A stretch of 64,000 nucleotides of DNA from Bacillus sp. 2B10 (GTDB lineage: Bacteria > Pseudomonadota > Alphaproteobacteria > Sphingomonadales > Sphingomonadaceae). The DNA is taken from the NCBI GenBank assembly GCA_003946805.1, contig RPSH01000014.1, positions 1 to 64,000 on the forward strand, given 5' to 3'. Made by a program: the position numbers and the translations under genes. Of this stretch, positions 8,307 through 18,680 are shown piece after piece (position 1 is the stretch's first letter; each line of letters begins with the position of its first letter). The notes under the pieces were generated by a model. It was not told the DNA's origin. It searched no databases and saw only the letters and a list, made by a program, of their open reading frames with translations.

Positions 8307-8858
8307 TCAATGCCCCGGAAACGCCACCAGCGCCGACACCGCGATCCCCTCGGCGCGCAACGCGGCCGCCCCGCCGAGGTCGGGCAGGTCGATCGCGAAC
8401 ATCGCCTGTTCGACGCTGGCCCCCGCCTTGCGCAGCAGCCTTACCGCCGCACGCGCCGTACCGCCGGTGGCGATCAGGTCGTCGACCAGCAACACGCGCG
8501 CGCCGGGCGCGCAGGCATCGGCATGGATCGCGATCCGGTCGGTGCCATATTCCAGCGCATAATCCTCGGCGATGGTCGCGCCGGGCAGCTTGCCGTCCTT
8601 GCGGATCAGCAGCACGCCAGCGCCCAGCGCCAGCGCGACGGCGGGTGCGAAGACGAACCCCCGCGCCTCGATCCCCGCGACAAGGTCAATCGGTCCCGCG
8701 ACCGCCGCGACCATGCCGTCGACGGCTAGCCGCAACCCTTCGGGATCGAGGATCAGCGTGGTGATGTCCCGGAACTGGATGCCGGGCCTGGGGAAGTCCG
8801 GAATGGTACGGATGCGTCGGGCCAGCTCTGCCGGCCCGACGCCATCCGTGCCGCTCAA
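8307..8858 (-). CDS. apt: Adenine phosphoribosyltransferase
   Basis: Cytosolic purine-salvage enzyme converting adenine and PRPP to AMP. At 183 aa it has normal length. F-P-R-P-G-I-Q-F-R-D-I-T is the typical N-terminal block and the PRPP-binding motif VLLVDDLIATGG lies at 122-133. The start is a TTG at 8858 that shares bases with the petC stop (TTGA), implying translational coupling to the cytochrome bc1 operon. No better ATG exists upstream of the conserved N-terminus. Confidence 0.95.
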   Translation of the reverse strand: MSGTDGVGPAELARRIRTIPDFPRPGIQFRDITTLILDPEGLRLAVDGMVAAVAGPIDLVAGIEARGFVFAPAVALALGAGVLLIRKDGKLPGATIAEDYALEYGTDRIAIHADACAPGARVLLVDDLIATGGTARAAVRLLRKAGASVEQAMFAIDLPDLGGAAALRAEGIAVSALVAFPGH

Positions 8859-9721
8859 TGCTTCATGCCCCGCCAGATATTGCGATAGGCACCGAAGGCA
8901 AGGCCGGTGAAGATCAGCAGGAAGATGACCGTCGCCAGACCCCAGGTGTGGCGGGTTTCCAGCTTCGGCTCAGCGGTCCAGGTCAGGAACGCCGACACGT
9001 CCTTCGACATCTGATCCACCGTGGCCCGGGTGCCGTCCTGATACTGAACCTGATCGTTGGCGGTCAGCGGCGGCGCCATGGCGAGGTTGAGGGTCGCGAA
9101 ATAGGGGTTGTAGTGCAACCCGTCGGGCGTCTTCGCCTCGGGGAACTTCCTGAGCAGGTCCGCCGGCTGCGCGCGATAGCCGGTCAGCAGCGAATAGACA
9201 TAGTCGGGACCGTCGTCGCGTGCCTTGGTCATCAACGACAGGTCGGGCGGCACCGCATTATTATTGGCGGCACGCGCGGCGACGTCGTTGGCGAACACCA
9301 GCGGAAAGCGATCCGACGGCAGGTTCTTGCGCGTCGCCGGCTCGCCCGTTTCCGGGTTAACGCTCGGCTGTTCGATCTGCCAGTCGGTGGCGATCGTCTT
9401 GACCTGCCCCTCGTCATAGCCGAGCGCCTCGAGGTCGCGGAACGACATCAGCCGGATCGAATGGCAGGCCGAGCAGACTTCCTTATAGACCTGGAACCCG
9501 CGCTGCAGCTGCTGCTTGTCGAAGGTGCCGAAGATGCCGGCCGATTGCAGCCCCGCCTCGCGCGGCTTCAGGTGGAACTCGTGCTCGGCGGAATGGACCG
9601 GCTTGTCGTTGATCATGCCGCCGACGGTCGAGAAGATGCCGAGCAGCAGCGCGAACAGGAAGCCGGCACCCACGACGAGGTTCAGGTTGCGGGCGAGAAA
9701 GCGGGAAGCGAAGGAGAGCAT
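8855..9721 (-). CDS. petC: Cytochrome c1 of the ubiquinol-cytochrome c reductase
   Basis: 288-aa heme subunit of the cytochrome bc1 complex, anchored in the inner membrane and facing the periplasm. The start at 9721 gives a signal/anchor segment (about residues 14-34). Heme c binds at CSACH (Cys83, Cys86, His87). N-L-A-M-A-P-P-L carries the likely Met axial ligand. A C-terminal membrane helix precedes Y-R-N-I-W-R-G-M-K-H. It is the third gene of petABC, 10 bp after petB, and overlaps apt. Confidence 0.97.
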   Translation of the reverse strand: MLSFASRFLARNLNLVVGAGFLFALLLGIFSTVGGMINDKPVHSAEHEFHLKPREAGLQSAGIFGTFDKQQLQRGFQVYKEVCSACHSIRLMSFRDLEALGYDEGQVKTIATDWQIEQPSVNPETGEPATRKNLPSDRFPLVFANDVAARAANNNAVPPDLSLMTKARDDGPDYVYSLLTGYRAQPADLLRKFPEAKTPDGLHYNPYFATLNLAMAPPLTANDQVQYQDGTRATVDQMSKDVSAFLTWTAEPKLETRHTWGLATVIFLLIFTGLAFGAYRNIWRGMKH

Positions 9722-9731
9722 CGTTATTCCC

Positions 9732-11042
9732 TTACTCGGCCGCGGCCGGCGAGGCATGGCCATGGGCGGCGGTCTGCACGGGCGAGGTGCCGCCTTCGCC
9801 CTTCAGCACCGCTTCGGTGATCGAGTTGGGCAGCGGGCGCGGACGCTCCATCGCCGACACGATCGGCAGCACGACCAGGAAGTGCGCGAAATAATATCCC
9901 GCCGCGATCTGGCTGAGCAGCACCGTGATCGGCGTCGCCTCCGCCCCGCCGAGATAGCCGAGCACCAGCACGTCCACGAGCAGCACGATCAGGAAGATGC
10001 GGTAGGTCGGACGATAGTTCGCCGACTTGACCGGCGACTTGTCGAGCCACGGCAGGAAGAACAGCAGCAGGATCGAGCCGAACATCGCCAGCACGCCCCA
10101 CAGCTTCGCCGGGAAGATGAAGTCGACGGTGAACGCCTTCAGGATCGCGTAGAAGGGCAGGAAATACCATTCGGGCACGATGTGCGCGGGCGTCGAGAGC
10201 GGGTTGGCCGGGATGTAATTGTCCGGATGGCCGAGCAGGTTCGGCGCGAAGAAGATCAGCGACGCGAACACGATCAGGAACACGCCCAGCCCGAACCCGT
10301 CCTTCGCGGTGTAATAGGGGTGGAACGGCACCGTATCCTGCGGCCCCTTCACCTCGACGCCGGTCGGGTTGTTCGAGCCGGGGATATGCAACGCCCAGAT
10401 GTGCAGGACGATGACGCCGGCGATCACGAACGGCAGGAGATAGTGGAGCGAAAAGAAGCGGTTGAGCGCGGCGTTGTCCGGCGCATAGCCGCCCAGCAAC
10501 CACACGCGGATCGTTTCGCCCACACCGGGTATCGCCGAGAAGAAGCCGGTGATGACCTGCGCCCCCCAGAAGCTCATCTGCCCCCACGGAAGCACATAGC
10601 CCATGAACGCGGTCGCCATCATCAGCAGGAAGATGACGACGCCCAGCAGCCACACCATCTCGCGCGGGGCCTTGTACGACCCGTAATAGATGCCGCGGGC
10701 GATATGGGTGTAGACGACGATGAAGAACATCGACGCGCCGTTGGCATGGGCATAGCGCAGGAACCAGCCCGACGGCACGTCGCGCATGATGCGCTCGACC
10801 GAATCGAACGCCACGGCGCCGTTGGCGGCATAATGCATCGCCAGCACGATGCCGGTGATGATCTGCACCGCCAGCGCGGCGCCGGCGAGCACGCCGAAAT
10901 TCCAGAAATAGTTAAGGTTGCGCGGCACCGGATAACCGGCGCCGACCGCGTTGTAGACCAACCGGGGAAGCGGCAGCTTCTCGTCCAGCCAGCGCATCAG
11001 CGGCTGTTTCGGTTCGTAATGCTTGGCCCAGGGGAAGCTCAT
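9732..11042 (-). CDS. petB: Cytochrome b of the ubiquinol-cytochrome c reductase
   Basis: 436-aa polytopic core subunit of the bc1 complex carrying hemes bL and bH and the quinone sites. The Qo-site motif P-E-W-Y is present in [31 protein letters not shown] matches helix C. Paired His ligands lie in the second and fourth helices. The C-terminus is Ala/Pro rich. It starts 10 bp after petA ends. Confidence 0.98.
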   Translation of the reverse strand: MSFPWAKHYEPKQPLMRWLDEKLPLPRLVYNAVGAGYPVPRNLNYFWNFGVLAGAALAVQIITGIVLAMHYAANGAVAFDSVERIMRDVPSGWFLRYAHANGASMFFIVVYTHIARGIYYGSYKAPREMVWLLGVVIFLLMMATAFMGYVLPWGQMSFWGAQVITGFFSAIPGVGETIRVWLLGGYAPDNAALNRFFSLHYLLPFVIAGVIVLHIWALHIPGSNNPTGVEVKGPQDTVPFHPYYTAKDGFGLGVFLIVFASLIFFAPNLLGHPDNYIPANPLSTPAHIVPEWYFLPFYAILKAFTVDFIFPAKLWGVLAMFGSILLLFFLPWLDKSPVKSANYRPTYRIFLIVLLVDVLVLGYLGGAEATPITVLLSQIAAGYYFAHFLVVLPIVSAMERPRPLPNSITEAVLKGEGGTSPVQTAAHGHASPAAAE

Positions 11043-11052
11043 GACTGTCTCC

Positions 11053-11637
11053 TCAGCCGACCGTCACGACGGTGTCGGACGTGAATGCGTATTCGGGAAC
11101 GTGCAGGTTCTGCGGCGCGGGGCCGGAACGGATGCGCCCGGCAGTGTCGTAGGCCGAGCCGTGGCACGGGCAGAAATAGCCGCCGAACGGGCCCTTGTTC
11201 TCGCCCTCGCCCGCGCCCAGCGGCACGCAGCCGAGATGGGTGCAGACGCCCAGCGTGATGAGCCAGTTGGCCTTGCCGGTCTTGGTGCGTTCCTCCAGCG
11301 TCTGCGGATCGCGCAGTTCGCTGAGCGGGACCGCATCGGCCTCTGCGATTTCCTTAGGGGTAAGGTTGCGCACGAACAGCGGCTGTTTGCGGAACGTCGC
11401 CTTGATCGCCTGTCCCGGCTCGATCGCCGACAGGTCGATTTCGGTGGTGGACAGCGCCAGCGTGTCGGCGGCGGGCGACATCTGGTTGATGAGCGGCAGC
11501 GCGATCACGCCCGCGCCGACTCCCGCAAAGGCCACCGCGCCGATCGACAGATAGTCGCGCCTGCGGGGATTGTCCGGCCCGCCGTCCAGCGCGGTCGCGC
11601 CGCCTGCGGGTACGTGCTGATCGTCGTCAGTCGCCAT
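11053..11637 (-). CDS. petA: Rieske iron-sulfur subunit of the bc1 complex
   Basis: 194 aa. A twin-arginine-type N-terminus ([10 protein letters not shown]) is followed by one membrane helix, as in Rieske proteins exported by Tat. The 2Fe-2S cluster boxes are C-T-H-L-G-C (132-137) and C-P-C-H-G-S (156-161), giving two Cys and two His ligands plus a disulfide. It is the first gene of petABC-apt. The 250-bp divergent gap to the cyclophilin gene should contain its promoter, but I did not identify one. Confidence 0.97.
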   Translation of the reverse strand: MATDDDQHVPAGGATALDGGPDNPRRRDYLSIGAVAFAGVGAGVIALPLINQMSPAADTLALSTTEIDLSAIEPGQAIKATFRKQPLFVRNLTPKEIAEADAVPLSELRDPQTLEERTKTGKANWLITLGVCTHLGCVPLGAGEGENKGPFGGYFCPCHGSAYDTAGRIRSGPAPQNLHVPEYAFTSDTVVTVG

Positions 11638-11888
11638 TCAACAGCCCTTGTCGTCGGGCGCATATCGCGCCCTGCCCCTCTCCGGTCGCTTTCGTGGAAG
11701 CGACGCCGGACCGATCGGTTCTCCGTCCAGTCGCCACGGGTGATAGCCGGGCGTTCGGTCGTTTGCCAATCCCTTTTGCCGTATCGTGGCGTTCGGCGAC
11801 CATGACATGTTCAGATTGGCGCAAGCGACGACATGGTCTATGCGCGCCGGTCTGCACCCAAAAGTTTCCTCGCGCATCCGGGAAGTTC

Positions 11889-12572
11889 ATGCGTCGTCTC
11901 GCTATCCTGCTCGCTTTCCTCGCCTCGTTCTTCGCGCTGCCCGCCCTTGCGCAGGTCATCGACGTGCCCGGGCGCGAGCCGCCGCCGTCGACCACCGACA
12001 CGCGCAACCTGTGGATCCTCGACCTGTCGACCGGCGGGCGGGTGACGATCTGGCTGCGGCCCGACGTTGCGCCCAAGATGGTGGCGCGGATCAAGACGCT
12101 GACCCGCGACAAATTCTATGACGGCCTCGCCTTCCACCGGGTCATCGACGGGTTCATGGCGCAGGGCGGCGATCCCGACGGCGACGGCACCGGCGGATCG
12201 AAGCTGCCGAACGTGGAGAAGGAGTTCAACTACCTCCCCCACGTCCGCGGCGCGGTGGCGGCGGCGCGTGCGCAGGACGAGAACAGCGCGAACAGCCAGT
12301 TCTACATCATGCTCGCTCCGCGCCTCGCGCTCGACAAGAAGTACACGGTGTTCGGGCGGGTGATCGGCGGCATGCAATATGTCGACACGATCGAACGCGG
12401 CGAGCCGCCGGCGAACCCGTCGCGTATCGTCCACGCCTATATCGCCAGCGACAATCCCCCGCCGTACCAGGCGGAGGCACCGGTCGCGCTGCCCGAAACC
12501 GTCGCCCCGCTGCCCGCCACCACGCCGCGCACGCCGGCGCCGCGCCGCGCCCAGCCGGTCCGTCCGCGCTAG
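11889..12572 (+). CDS. Cyclophilin-type peptidyl-prolyl cis-trans isomerase, periplasmic
   Basis: 227 aa. The start at 11889 gives a signal peptide ([10 protein letters not shown] ... P-A-L-A-Q, about 1-21). The cyclophilin core carries [21 protein letters not shown] and Y-T-V-F-G-R-V. After the domain there is a Pro/Ala-rich tail. It should speed prolyl isomerisation of exported proteins. queA follows 16 bp downstream, a pairing common in alphaproteobacteria, so the two are probably one transcript. Confidence 0.93.
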   Translation: MRRLAILLAFLASFFALPALAQVIDVPGREPPPSTTDTRNLWILDLSTGGRVTIWLRPDVAPKMVARIKTLTRDKFYDGLAFHRVIDGFMAQGGDPDGDGTGGSKLPNVEKEFNYLPHVRGAVAAARAQDENSANSQFYIMLAPRLALDKKYTVFGRVIGGMQYVDTIERGEPPANPSRIVHAYIASDNPPPYQAEAPVALPETVAPLPATTPRTPAPRRAQPVRPR

Positions 12573-12588
12573 GGACGTCACGCCGCCG

Positions 12589-13620
12589 ATGCATGTCGAC
12601 CTGTTCGACTTCGAACTGCCCAACGATCGTATCGCGCTGCGCCCCGCCGCCCCGCGCGACGCGGCGCGGATGCTGGTACTGAGCGGCGAAGCGACGCTCG
12701 ACCGCGGCGTCGCCGATCTGCCGTCGTGCCTGCGCGCCGGCGACCTGCTGGTGTTCAACGACACGCGGGTGATCCCGGCGCAGCTGGAGGGGAAGCGCGG
12801 CGACGCGACGATCGGCGCGACGCTGCACAAGCGCGAAGGGCCGCGACGCTGGCGTGCGTTCGTCCGCAACGCGCGGCGGCTGCGCGACGGCGACAGCATC
12901 GATTTCGGCGCCGGCGTCACCGCGATCGCCGGCGACAAGGGCGAAGACGGCAGCCTCGCGCTCGATTTTCAGGGTGACGAGCCGGTCGAACTGCTGCTGG
13001 AGCGCGCCGGGCGCATGCCGCTCCCGCCCTATATCGCGTCGAAGCGTGGCGGCGCCGACGCCCGCGATGCCGAGGATTACCAAACGCTGTTCGCGCGGGA
13101 AGCCGGCGCCGTCGCCGCGCCGACCGCGGCGCTGCACTTCACGCCCGAACTGATGGCGGCGATCGAGGCGGCGGGGATCGGCCATGCCACGCTGACGCTG
13201 CATGTCGGCGCGGGCACCTTCCTGCCGGTCAAGGCCGAGGATACCGACGACCACCGGATGCATGCCGAATGGGGCCGGATCGATAGCGCCACCGCCGACC
13301 GGCTGAACGCGGTGCGCGCCGCCGGCGGTCGTGTGATCGCGGTAGGCACCACCAGCCTGCGCCTGATCGAAAGCGCCTGCGATCCGCAAGGCCGGGTGCA
13401 GCCGTTCGAAGGCGACACCGCGATCTTCATCACGCCGGGCTATCGCTTTCGCGGGATCGACGGGCTGATGACCAATTTCCACCTGCCGCGCTCGACGCTG
13501 TTCATGCTGGTCTCGGCCTTGATGGGGCGCGAGCGGATGCAGGCCGCCTATGCCCATGCGATCGCGGGAGGGTATCGCTTCTATTCCTATGGCGACGCGA
13601 GTTTGTTGCTGCCACGATAG
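12589..13620 (+). CDS. queA: S-adenosylmethionine:tRNA ribosyltransferase-isomerase
   Basis: 343-aa enzyme of queuosine synthesis that transfers and isomerises the ribosyl part of SAM onto preQ1 in the tRNA wobble position. The start at 12589 gives [11 protein letters not shown], the family N-terminus. Conserved blocks include [21 protein letters not shown] and the C-terminal [12 protein letters not shown]. tgt is not in this window. Confidence 0.97.
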   Translation: MHVDLFDFELPNDRIALRPAAPRDAARMLVLSGEATLDRGVADLPSCLRAGDLLVFNDTRVIPAQLEGKRGDATIGATLHKREGPRRWRAFVRNARRLRDGDSIDFGAGVTAIAGDKGEDGSLALDFQGDEPVELLLERAGRMPLPPYIASKRGGADARDAEDYQTLFAREAGAVAAPTAALHFTPELMAAIEAAGIGHATLTLHVGAGTFLPVKAEDTDDHRMHAEWGRIDSATADRLNAVRAAGGRVIAVGTTSLRLIESACDPQGRVQPFEGDTAIFITPGYRFRGIDGLMTNFHLPRSTLFMLVSALMGRERMQAAYAHAIAGGYRFYSYGDASLLLPR

Positions 13621-13653
13621 GGGCTGACCTCTCGAACGTTACGTCACCCGGCC

Positions 13654-13736
13654 CGTCGCCCCAGCGAAGGCTGGGGCCTCAAGCGGCTTTAGCTGCGCGC
13701 TATCACCAGGAGATCCCAGCCTGCGCTGGGATGACG
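13654..13736. repeat. Intergenic palindromic repeat, family C, copy 3 (short form)
   Basis: About 83 bp. CGTCGCCCCAGCGAAGGCTG faces CCCAGCCTGCGCTGGGATGACG. It keeps the GCGCGCTATCACCAGGAGAT centre seen in 39050-39192 but lacks the outer GATCCATCC arms. It lies between the convergent queA and glmS genes. Confidence 0.8.
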
Positions 13737-13784
13737 TTCGGGGCCAGATGGGTAAAGCTGTCCCGTCGAGCCCCATGCCCCGCC

Positions 13785-15608
13785 CTATTCCACCGTCACC
13801 GACTTCGCCAAGTTACGCGGCTGATCGACATCCGTGCCCTTCGCCACGGCGACATGGTACGCCAACAACTGCACCGGCACCGCGTAGACGATCGGCGCGA
13901 TCAGCGGGTGGACCTTGGGCATGGTGATCGTCGCCACCGCGCCATCGCCCGCCGCCTGGATGCCGTCATAGTCGGAGATCAGCACGACCTTGCCGCCGCG
14001 CGCCTGCACTTCCTGCATATTGCTGACGGTCTTGTCGAACAGCGGCCCCGACGGCGCGATCACGATCACCGGGACATGTTCGTCGATCAGCGCGATCGGC
14101 CCGTGCTTCATCTCGCCCGCGGCATAGCCCTCGGCATGGATATAGCTGATTTCCTTGAGCTTGAGCGCCCCTTCCAGCGCCAGCGGATAGTCGGTGCCGC
14201 GTCCGAGATACAGCACGTCGCGCGCCGCTGCGATGACCCCGGCCATGCCCTCGATCGCCTCGTCATAGGCGAGCGCGGCATTGATCGACGCCGGTGCCTC
14301 GGCCAGATGACGCACGATGCTGCGTTCCTCGGCCTCGCTCAGCCGCCCCTTTGCCTTGGCAAGGTTCGCGGCGAGTGCGGCGAGCACGGCAAGCTGGCAG
14401 GTGAACGCCTTGGTCGATGCCACGCCGATCTCCGGCCCGGCATGGGTCGGCAGCAGCAGGTCGGCTTCGCGCGCCATGGTGCTGGTCGGCACGTTGACGA
14501 CGACCGCGATCGTCTGCCCCTCGCCCTTGGCATGGCGCAGCGCGGCGAGAGTGTCGGCGGTCTCGCCCGACTGGCTGATGAACAGGGCGAGGCCCCCCTC
14601 CTCCATCACCGGCGCGCGGTAGCGGAACTCGGACGCGACGTCCAAGTCGACGGGCACCCGCGCGAACTGTTCGAACCAGTATTTGGCGACCATCCCGGCA
14701 TAGAAGCTGGTGCCGCACGCGACGATCGTGACGCGCCGGATCCCCGACAGGTCGAAATCGGGGATCGGCATCGTCACCTTGCCCTCGAACCGCTGGAGAT
14801 ACGAGCGCAGCGTCTGGGCGACGACGATCGGCTGTTCGTAGATCTCCTTCTGCATGAAGTGGCGATGATTGCCCTTGTCGATCAGCGCGCCGGTGACGCC
14901 CGACAGCGTGACCGGGCGGTCGACGGGATTGTTGTCGCGATCGAAGATGTCGGTGCCGTCGCGGCGGCAGACGACCCAGTCGCCCTCCTCCAGATAGGCG
15001 ATGCGCTGCGTCAGCGGCGCCAGCGCCAGCGCGTCGGAGCCGAGATACACTTCGCCCTCGCCATAGCCGACGACCAGCGGCGAGCCGAGCCGCGCGCCGA
15101 TCAGCAGGTCGTCATGCTGGCGAAACAGGATGGCGAGCGCGAACGCGCCGTGCAGCCGCGGCAGGATCGCCTTCACCGCGTCCTGCGGGGACAGCCCGGC
15201 CTCGACCTGTTCGCTGACCAGATGGGCGACGACCTCGGTATCGGTCTCGCTGGTGAACACCCGGCCGCGCGCGGTCAATTCCTCGCGCAGCGGCTTGAAA
15301 TTTTCGATGATGCCGTTGTGGACCACCGCGACTTCCTGCGTGGCGTGCGGGTGCGCGTTGTCGGTGGTCGGGCCACCATGCGTCGCCCAGCGGGTGTGGG
15401 CGATGCCGATATTGCCGGGCAGCGGGTGCGCGGCCAGCTCGGTGGCAAGGTTCTTCAGCTTGCCCGACGCGCGGCGGCGCTCGATCGAAGCCGCCTCGAC
15501 GGTGGCGATACCGGCCGAATCATACCCGCGATACTCGAGGCGCTTGAGCCCGTCGAGCAGCCGGTCGGCGACGCTCTCGGTGCCGATGATCCCAACAATT
15601 CCACACAT
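13785..15608 (-). CDS. glmS: Glutamine--fructose-6-phosphate aminotransferase (isomerizing)
   Basis: 607 aa; makes glucosamine-6-phosphate, the first step to UDP-GlcNAc for peptidoglycan and LPS. The start at 15608 gives M-C-G-I-V-G-I-I-G, placing the catalytic Cys2 for the class II glutaminase domain (1-235). Two SIS domains follow (about 280-420 and 450-590). The C-terminal P-R-N-L-A-K-S-V-T-V-E is the conserved tail. It lies 29 bp after glmU. No glmS ribozyme is expected or seen. Confidence 0.98.
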   Translation of the reverse strand: MCGIVGIIGTESVADRLLDGLKRLEYRGYDSAGIATVEAASIERRRASGKLKNLATELAAHPLPGNIGIAHTRWATHGGPTTDNAHPHATQEVAVVHNGIIENFKPLREELTARGRVFTSETDTEVVAHLVSEQVEAGLSPQDAVKAILPRLHGAFALAILFRQHDDLLIGARLGSPLVVGYGEGEVYLGSDALALAPLTQRIAYLEEGDWVVCRRDGTDIFDRDNNPVDRPVTLSGVTGALIDKGNHRHFMQKEIYEQPIVVAQTLRSYLQRFEGKVTMPIPDFDLSGIRRVTIVACGTSFYAGMVAKYWFEQFARVPVDLDVASEFRYRAPVMEEGGLALFISQSGETADTLAALRHAKGEGQTIAVVVNVPTSTMAREADLLLPTHAGPEIGVASTKAFTCQLAVLAALAANLAKAKGRLSEAEERSIVRHLAEAPASINAALAYDEAIEGMAGVIAAARDVLYLGRGTDYPLALEGALKLKEISYIHAEGYAAGEMKHGPIALIDEHVPVIVIAPSGPLFDKTVSNMQEVQARGGKVVLISDYDGIQAAGDGAVATITMPKVHPLIAPIVYAVPVQLLAYHVAVAKGTDVDQPRNLAKSVTVE

Positions 15609-15637
15609 ATCCGTATCTCTCCGGCGGGAAGGCCCGC

Positions 15638-16996
15638 TTATTTCTTCGCGGCCTTCGCGGCCTTTTGCTTGTTGCGGAAGCGCATCGCCCAACCAGGATG
15701 ATCGGCGCGTTCGGCACGGACCAGCGCCAGCGCATCGGCTGCGACGTCGCGGGTCACGACCGATCCGGCGGCGACCAGCGCACCGTCGCCGATCTTCACC
15801 GGCGCGACCAGCGCGCTGTTCGATCCGATGAACGCGCCCGCGCCGATCTCGGTACGGTATTTGAAGAAGCCGTCGTAATTGCAGGTGATCGTGCCCGCGC
15901 CGATATTGACGTCGGCCCCGACGCTGGCGTCGCCCAGATAGGTCAGGTGGTTGGCCTTCGCGCCCTTGCCCAGCGTCGTGTTCTTCACCTCGACGAAATT
16001 GCCGACCCGGCTGCCCTCGCCCAGCATCGCGCCGGGGCGCAGGCGGGCATAGGGGCCGACATCCGCCTTTGTCGCGACGGCCGCGCCCTCAAGGTGACTG
16101 AAGGCGTGGATGACGACATCGTCGGCGACGGTCACGCCGGGACCGAACACGACGTTCGGTTCGATCGTCACGTCGCGGCCGAGTTGCGTGTCGTGTGCGA
16201 AGAAGACGGTGTCGGGCGCGACCAGCGTCACGCCGTCTGCCATCGCCCGGGCGCGGCGCTTGTCCTGCCAAGCCGCCTCGACCGCCGCCAGTTCGGCGCG
16301 GCTGTTGATGCCGGCGACTTCGTCGGCACCGGTTTCGATCACCACCGCGCCGCGCCCGTCGGCGATGGCGAGCATGACGATGTCGGGCAGATAATATTCG
16401 CCCGCCGCATTGGCGTTGCCGACCCGCTCCAGCAGCGGCCAAAGGTCGGCCGAGCGCACCGCGGTCACGCCGCTGTTGCACAGGTTCACCGCACGTTCGT
16501 CCGCCGTGGCGTCTTCGAACTCGACCATCTTGGCGATGTTGCCGGCATCGTCGGCGATGATCCGGCCATAGGCGGCGGCTTGCGGAGGGCGGAAGCCCAG
16601 CACCGCGACCATCGGCTGGTCCGCGTCGCCCAGCCGCGCGGCCAGCCGCGCGACGGTGTCCGCCGACAGGAGCGGCGTGTCGCCGAAACAGACCAGCACG
16701 ATGCCGTCATGGTCGGCCAGCGTGTCCTTCGCCTGCAGCGCGGCGTGCGCGGTGCCCAGTTGCTCGCGCTGCCACGCGATCTCGACTTCGCGCCCGGCGA
16801 CGGCGGCCTCGACCTGTTCGCCGACCGCGCCGACGATCACCACGCGGCGGGTGACGTTCGCGGCCGAGAGGCTGTCGAGCAGGTGGAACAGCATCGGCTG
16901 CCCGGCCAGCGGATGCAGCACCTTGTGCTTCGTCGATTTCATGCGCGTACCCTGCCCGGCGGCGAGGATCACGGCGGCGATCGGTTGTGCGCTCAT
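15638..16996 (-). CDS. glmU: Bifunctional GlcNAc-1-P uridylyltransferase / GlcN-1-P acetyltransferase
   Basis: 452 aa. The N-terminal pyrophosphorylase begins A-A-V-I-L-A-A-G-Q-G-T-R-M-K-S (about 10-24). The left-handed beta-helix acetyltransferase spans about 245-440, with the N-H-L-T-Y-L-G-D-A and I-G-A-G-T-I-T-C-N-Y-D-G segments. It ends in a Lys/Ala tail. It makes UDP-GlcNAc, so glmU-glmS forms a precursor operon; wecB just beyond uses the same sugar nucleotide. The start at 16996 was chosen because the nucleotidyltransferase motif follows directly. Confidence 0.98.
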   Translation of the reverse strand: MSAQPIAAVILAAGQGTRMKSTKHKVLHPLAGQPMLFHLLDSLSAANVTRRVVIVGAVGEQVEAAVAGREVEIAWQREQLGTAHAALQAKDTLADHDGIVLVCFGDTPLLSADTVARLAARLGDADQPMVAVLGFRPPQAAAYGRIIADDAGNIAKMVEFEDATADERAVNLCNSGVTAVRSADLWPLLERVGNANAAGEYYLPDIVMLAIADGRGAVVIETGADEVAGINSRAELAAVEAAWQDKRRARAMADGVTLVAPDTVFFAHDTQLGRDVTIEPNVVFGPGVTVADDVVIHAFSHLEGAAVATKADVGPYARLRPGAMLGEGSRVGNFVEVKNTTLGKGAKANHLTYLGDASVGADVNIGAGTITCNYDGFFKYRTEIGAGAFIGSNSALVAPVKIGDGALVAAGSVVTRDVAADALALVRAERADHPGWAMRFRNKQKAAKAAKK

Positions 16997-17055
16997 GGGG
17001 GCCGTCTGTGGCACACGACCCTTGCCAATTCCATATCGCGCGCGCCAATGCGGCG

Positions 17056-17733
17056 ATGATGACAAAGATTTCATTCGATATCGTCGGCTTCGATCTCGAC
17101 GGCACCTTCGTCGACACCAGCGGCGACCTGACCGATGCTGTCAACCATGCGCTCGCCGATGCCGGCCGCCCGCTGCTGACGCGCGAACAGGTCATTCCGA
17201 TGATCGGCGGCGGCGCGAAGCACATGCTGCGCCAGGGGATGGAAGCGACCGGCGGCTGCGACGATGCCGAACTGAACCGGCTGCACCGGATGCTGCTCGG
17301 CCATTACGAGGCCCATATCGCGGTCCGCTCGCGCCCCTTTCCCGGCGCGATGGCAGCGCTCGACCGGCTCGATGCGATGGGCGTGAAGTCCGCGATCGTC
17401 ACCAACAAGCTGGAGGGGCTGGCCCGGCGCCTGCTGGACGAACTCGACCTGACCCGCCGCTTCGCCTGCATCATCGGCGGCGATACGCTGGGGCCGGGCA
17501 AGTCGAAGCCGAACCGCGCGCCGATCGATGCGATGATCGCGCAGTGCGGCGGCGGACGCGCGGCGTTCGTCGGCGATTCGCATTTCGATATCGATGCCGC
17601 ACGCAATGCCGGCATTCCCTCTGTCGCCTGTTCGTTCGGATTCATGATGCAGCCGGTCGCCGAACTGGGCGCCGATGCGATCATCGATCATTTCGACGAG
17701 CTTATCCCGACGCTGGCGCGTTTGTCGGCCTGA
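17056..17733 (+). CDS. gph: HAD-family phosphatase, probable phosphoglycolate phosphatase
   Basis: 225-aa HAD-superfamily hydrolase. Motif I is G-F-D-L-D-G-T-F-V-D-T, motif II I-V-T-N-K, and motif IV F-V-G-D-S-H-F-D-I-D-A-A. A small helical cap lies between motifs I and II. This pattern fits Gph-like phosphatases that clear 2-phosphoglycolate, but other small phosphates are possible. ATGs at 17056 and 17059 are equivalent. It is divergent from glmU with only 59 bp between. Confidence 0.8.
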   Translation: MMTKISFDIVGFDLDGTFVDTSGDLTDAVNHALADAGRPLLTREQVIPMIGGGAKHMLRQGMEATGGCDDAELNRLHRMLLGHYEAHIAVRSRPFPGAMAALDRLDAMGVKSAIVTNKLEGLARRLLDELDLTRRFACIIGGDTLGPGKSKPNRAPIDAMIAQCGGGRAAFVGDSHFDIDAARNAGIPSVACSFGFMMQPVAELGADAIIDHFDELIPTLARLSA

Positions 17734-17759
17734 ACTGTTCCTCCACGCAAGGATTTGCC

Positions 17760-18545
17760 ATGACCCGCCCCGTCGCCCTCGTCACCGGCGCATCGTCCGG
17801 TATCGGCCTGAGCTTCGCGCATCATCTCGCCCGCACCGGCCACGATCTTGTGATCGTCGCGCGGCGCGAGGACCGGCTGCGCGACCTCGCCGAACAGCTG
17901 TCCGCCGAACACGGCATCGATATCGAGGTGATCGCCGCCGACCTCGCCGATCCCGACGACCTCGACGTGGTCGAGGAACGGCTGGAGGCGGGCGATCCGG
18001 TCGCGCTGTTCGTCAACAATGCCGGCTTCGCCGCGATGGGCAAAGTCGGCGAAGGCGACCGCGACGACATGACCGACATGCTGCTGCTCAACGTCGTGGC
18101 GTTCAGCCGGCTGGCCGATGCGGCGATGGCCGGCATGAAGCGGTCGGGTACGGGCACGATCATCAATGTCGGGTCGGGCACGCTGTTCACCAAGATGCCG
18201 AGCTATGCCGGCTATGGCGCGACCAAGGCCTATGTCGCCTATTATACCCGCGTGATGCAGGCCGAGGCGAAGGACGGCAACATCCGCATCCAGCTGCTGA
18301 TCCCCGGCGTCACCGCGACCAATTTCCACCATGTCGCGGGCAAGAGCGTCGACGACTTCCCGCCCGAACGGGTGATGGAGCCCGACGACCTCGTCGTCGC
18401 GTCGCTGCGGGGGCTGGAGCTGGGCGAGGCGGTCTGCATCCCGTCGCTGCCCGACGTGGCGGACTGGGAAGCGCTGGAGGCGGCGGAAGCGAAGATCGCG
18501 CCGAATGCTTCGCGGGACAAGGTGGCGGAGCGGTATCACGGATAA
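17760..18545 (+). CDS. SDR-family oxidoreductase
   Basis: 261-aa classical short-chain dehydrogenase. The cofactor motif V-T-G-A-S-S-G-I-G is at about 8-16, V-N-N-A-G-F in the fourth strand, the catalytic Ser in N-V-G-S-G-T and Tyr-x3-Lys in Y-G-A-T-K. An Arg-Arg after the second strand (V-A-R-R-E-D-R) suggests NADP(H). Substrate unknown. It follows gph by 26 bp and is followed by repeat E1. Confidence 0.85.
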   Translation: MTRPVALVTGASSGIGLSFAHHLARTGHDLVIVARREDRLRDLAEQLSAEHGIDIEVIAADLADPDDLDVVEERLEAGDPVALFVNNAGFAAMGKVGEGDRDDMTDMLLLNVVAFSRLADAAMAGMKRSGTGTIINVGSGTLFTKMPSYAGYGATKAYVAYYTRVMQAEAKDGNIRIQLLIPGVTATNFHHVAGKSVDDFPPERVMEPDDLVVASLRGLELGEAVCIPSLPDVADWEALEAAEAKIAPNASRDKVAERYHG

Positions 18546-18546
18546 G

Positions 18547-18680
18547 CTCCTCCCCGACACGGGGAGGGGGACCGCCGCGAAGCAGTGGTGGAGGGGGATG
18601 GCGACGCAACGCAACCGGTCCATACGCGGACACCCCCCTCCACCAGCTTCGCTGGTCCCCCTCCCCGTGCCGGGGAGGAT
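18547..18680. repeat. Intergenic palindromic repeat, family E, copy 1
   Basis: About 134 bp. The left arm CTCCTCCCCGACACGGGGAG and the right arm CTCCCCGTGCCGGGGAGGAT are inverted copies. The inner arms TGGTGGAGGGG and CCCCTCCACCA also pair. In minus-strand form it matches the element at 52980-53176. It lies 2 bp after the SDR stop. Confidence 0.85.
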
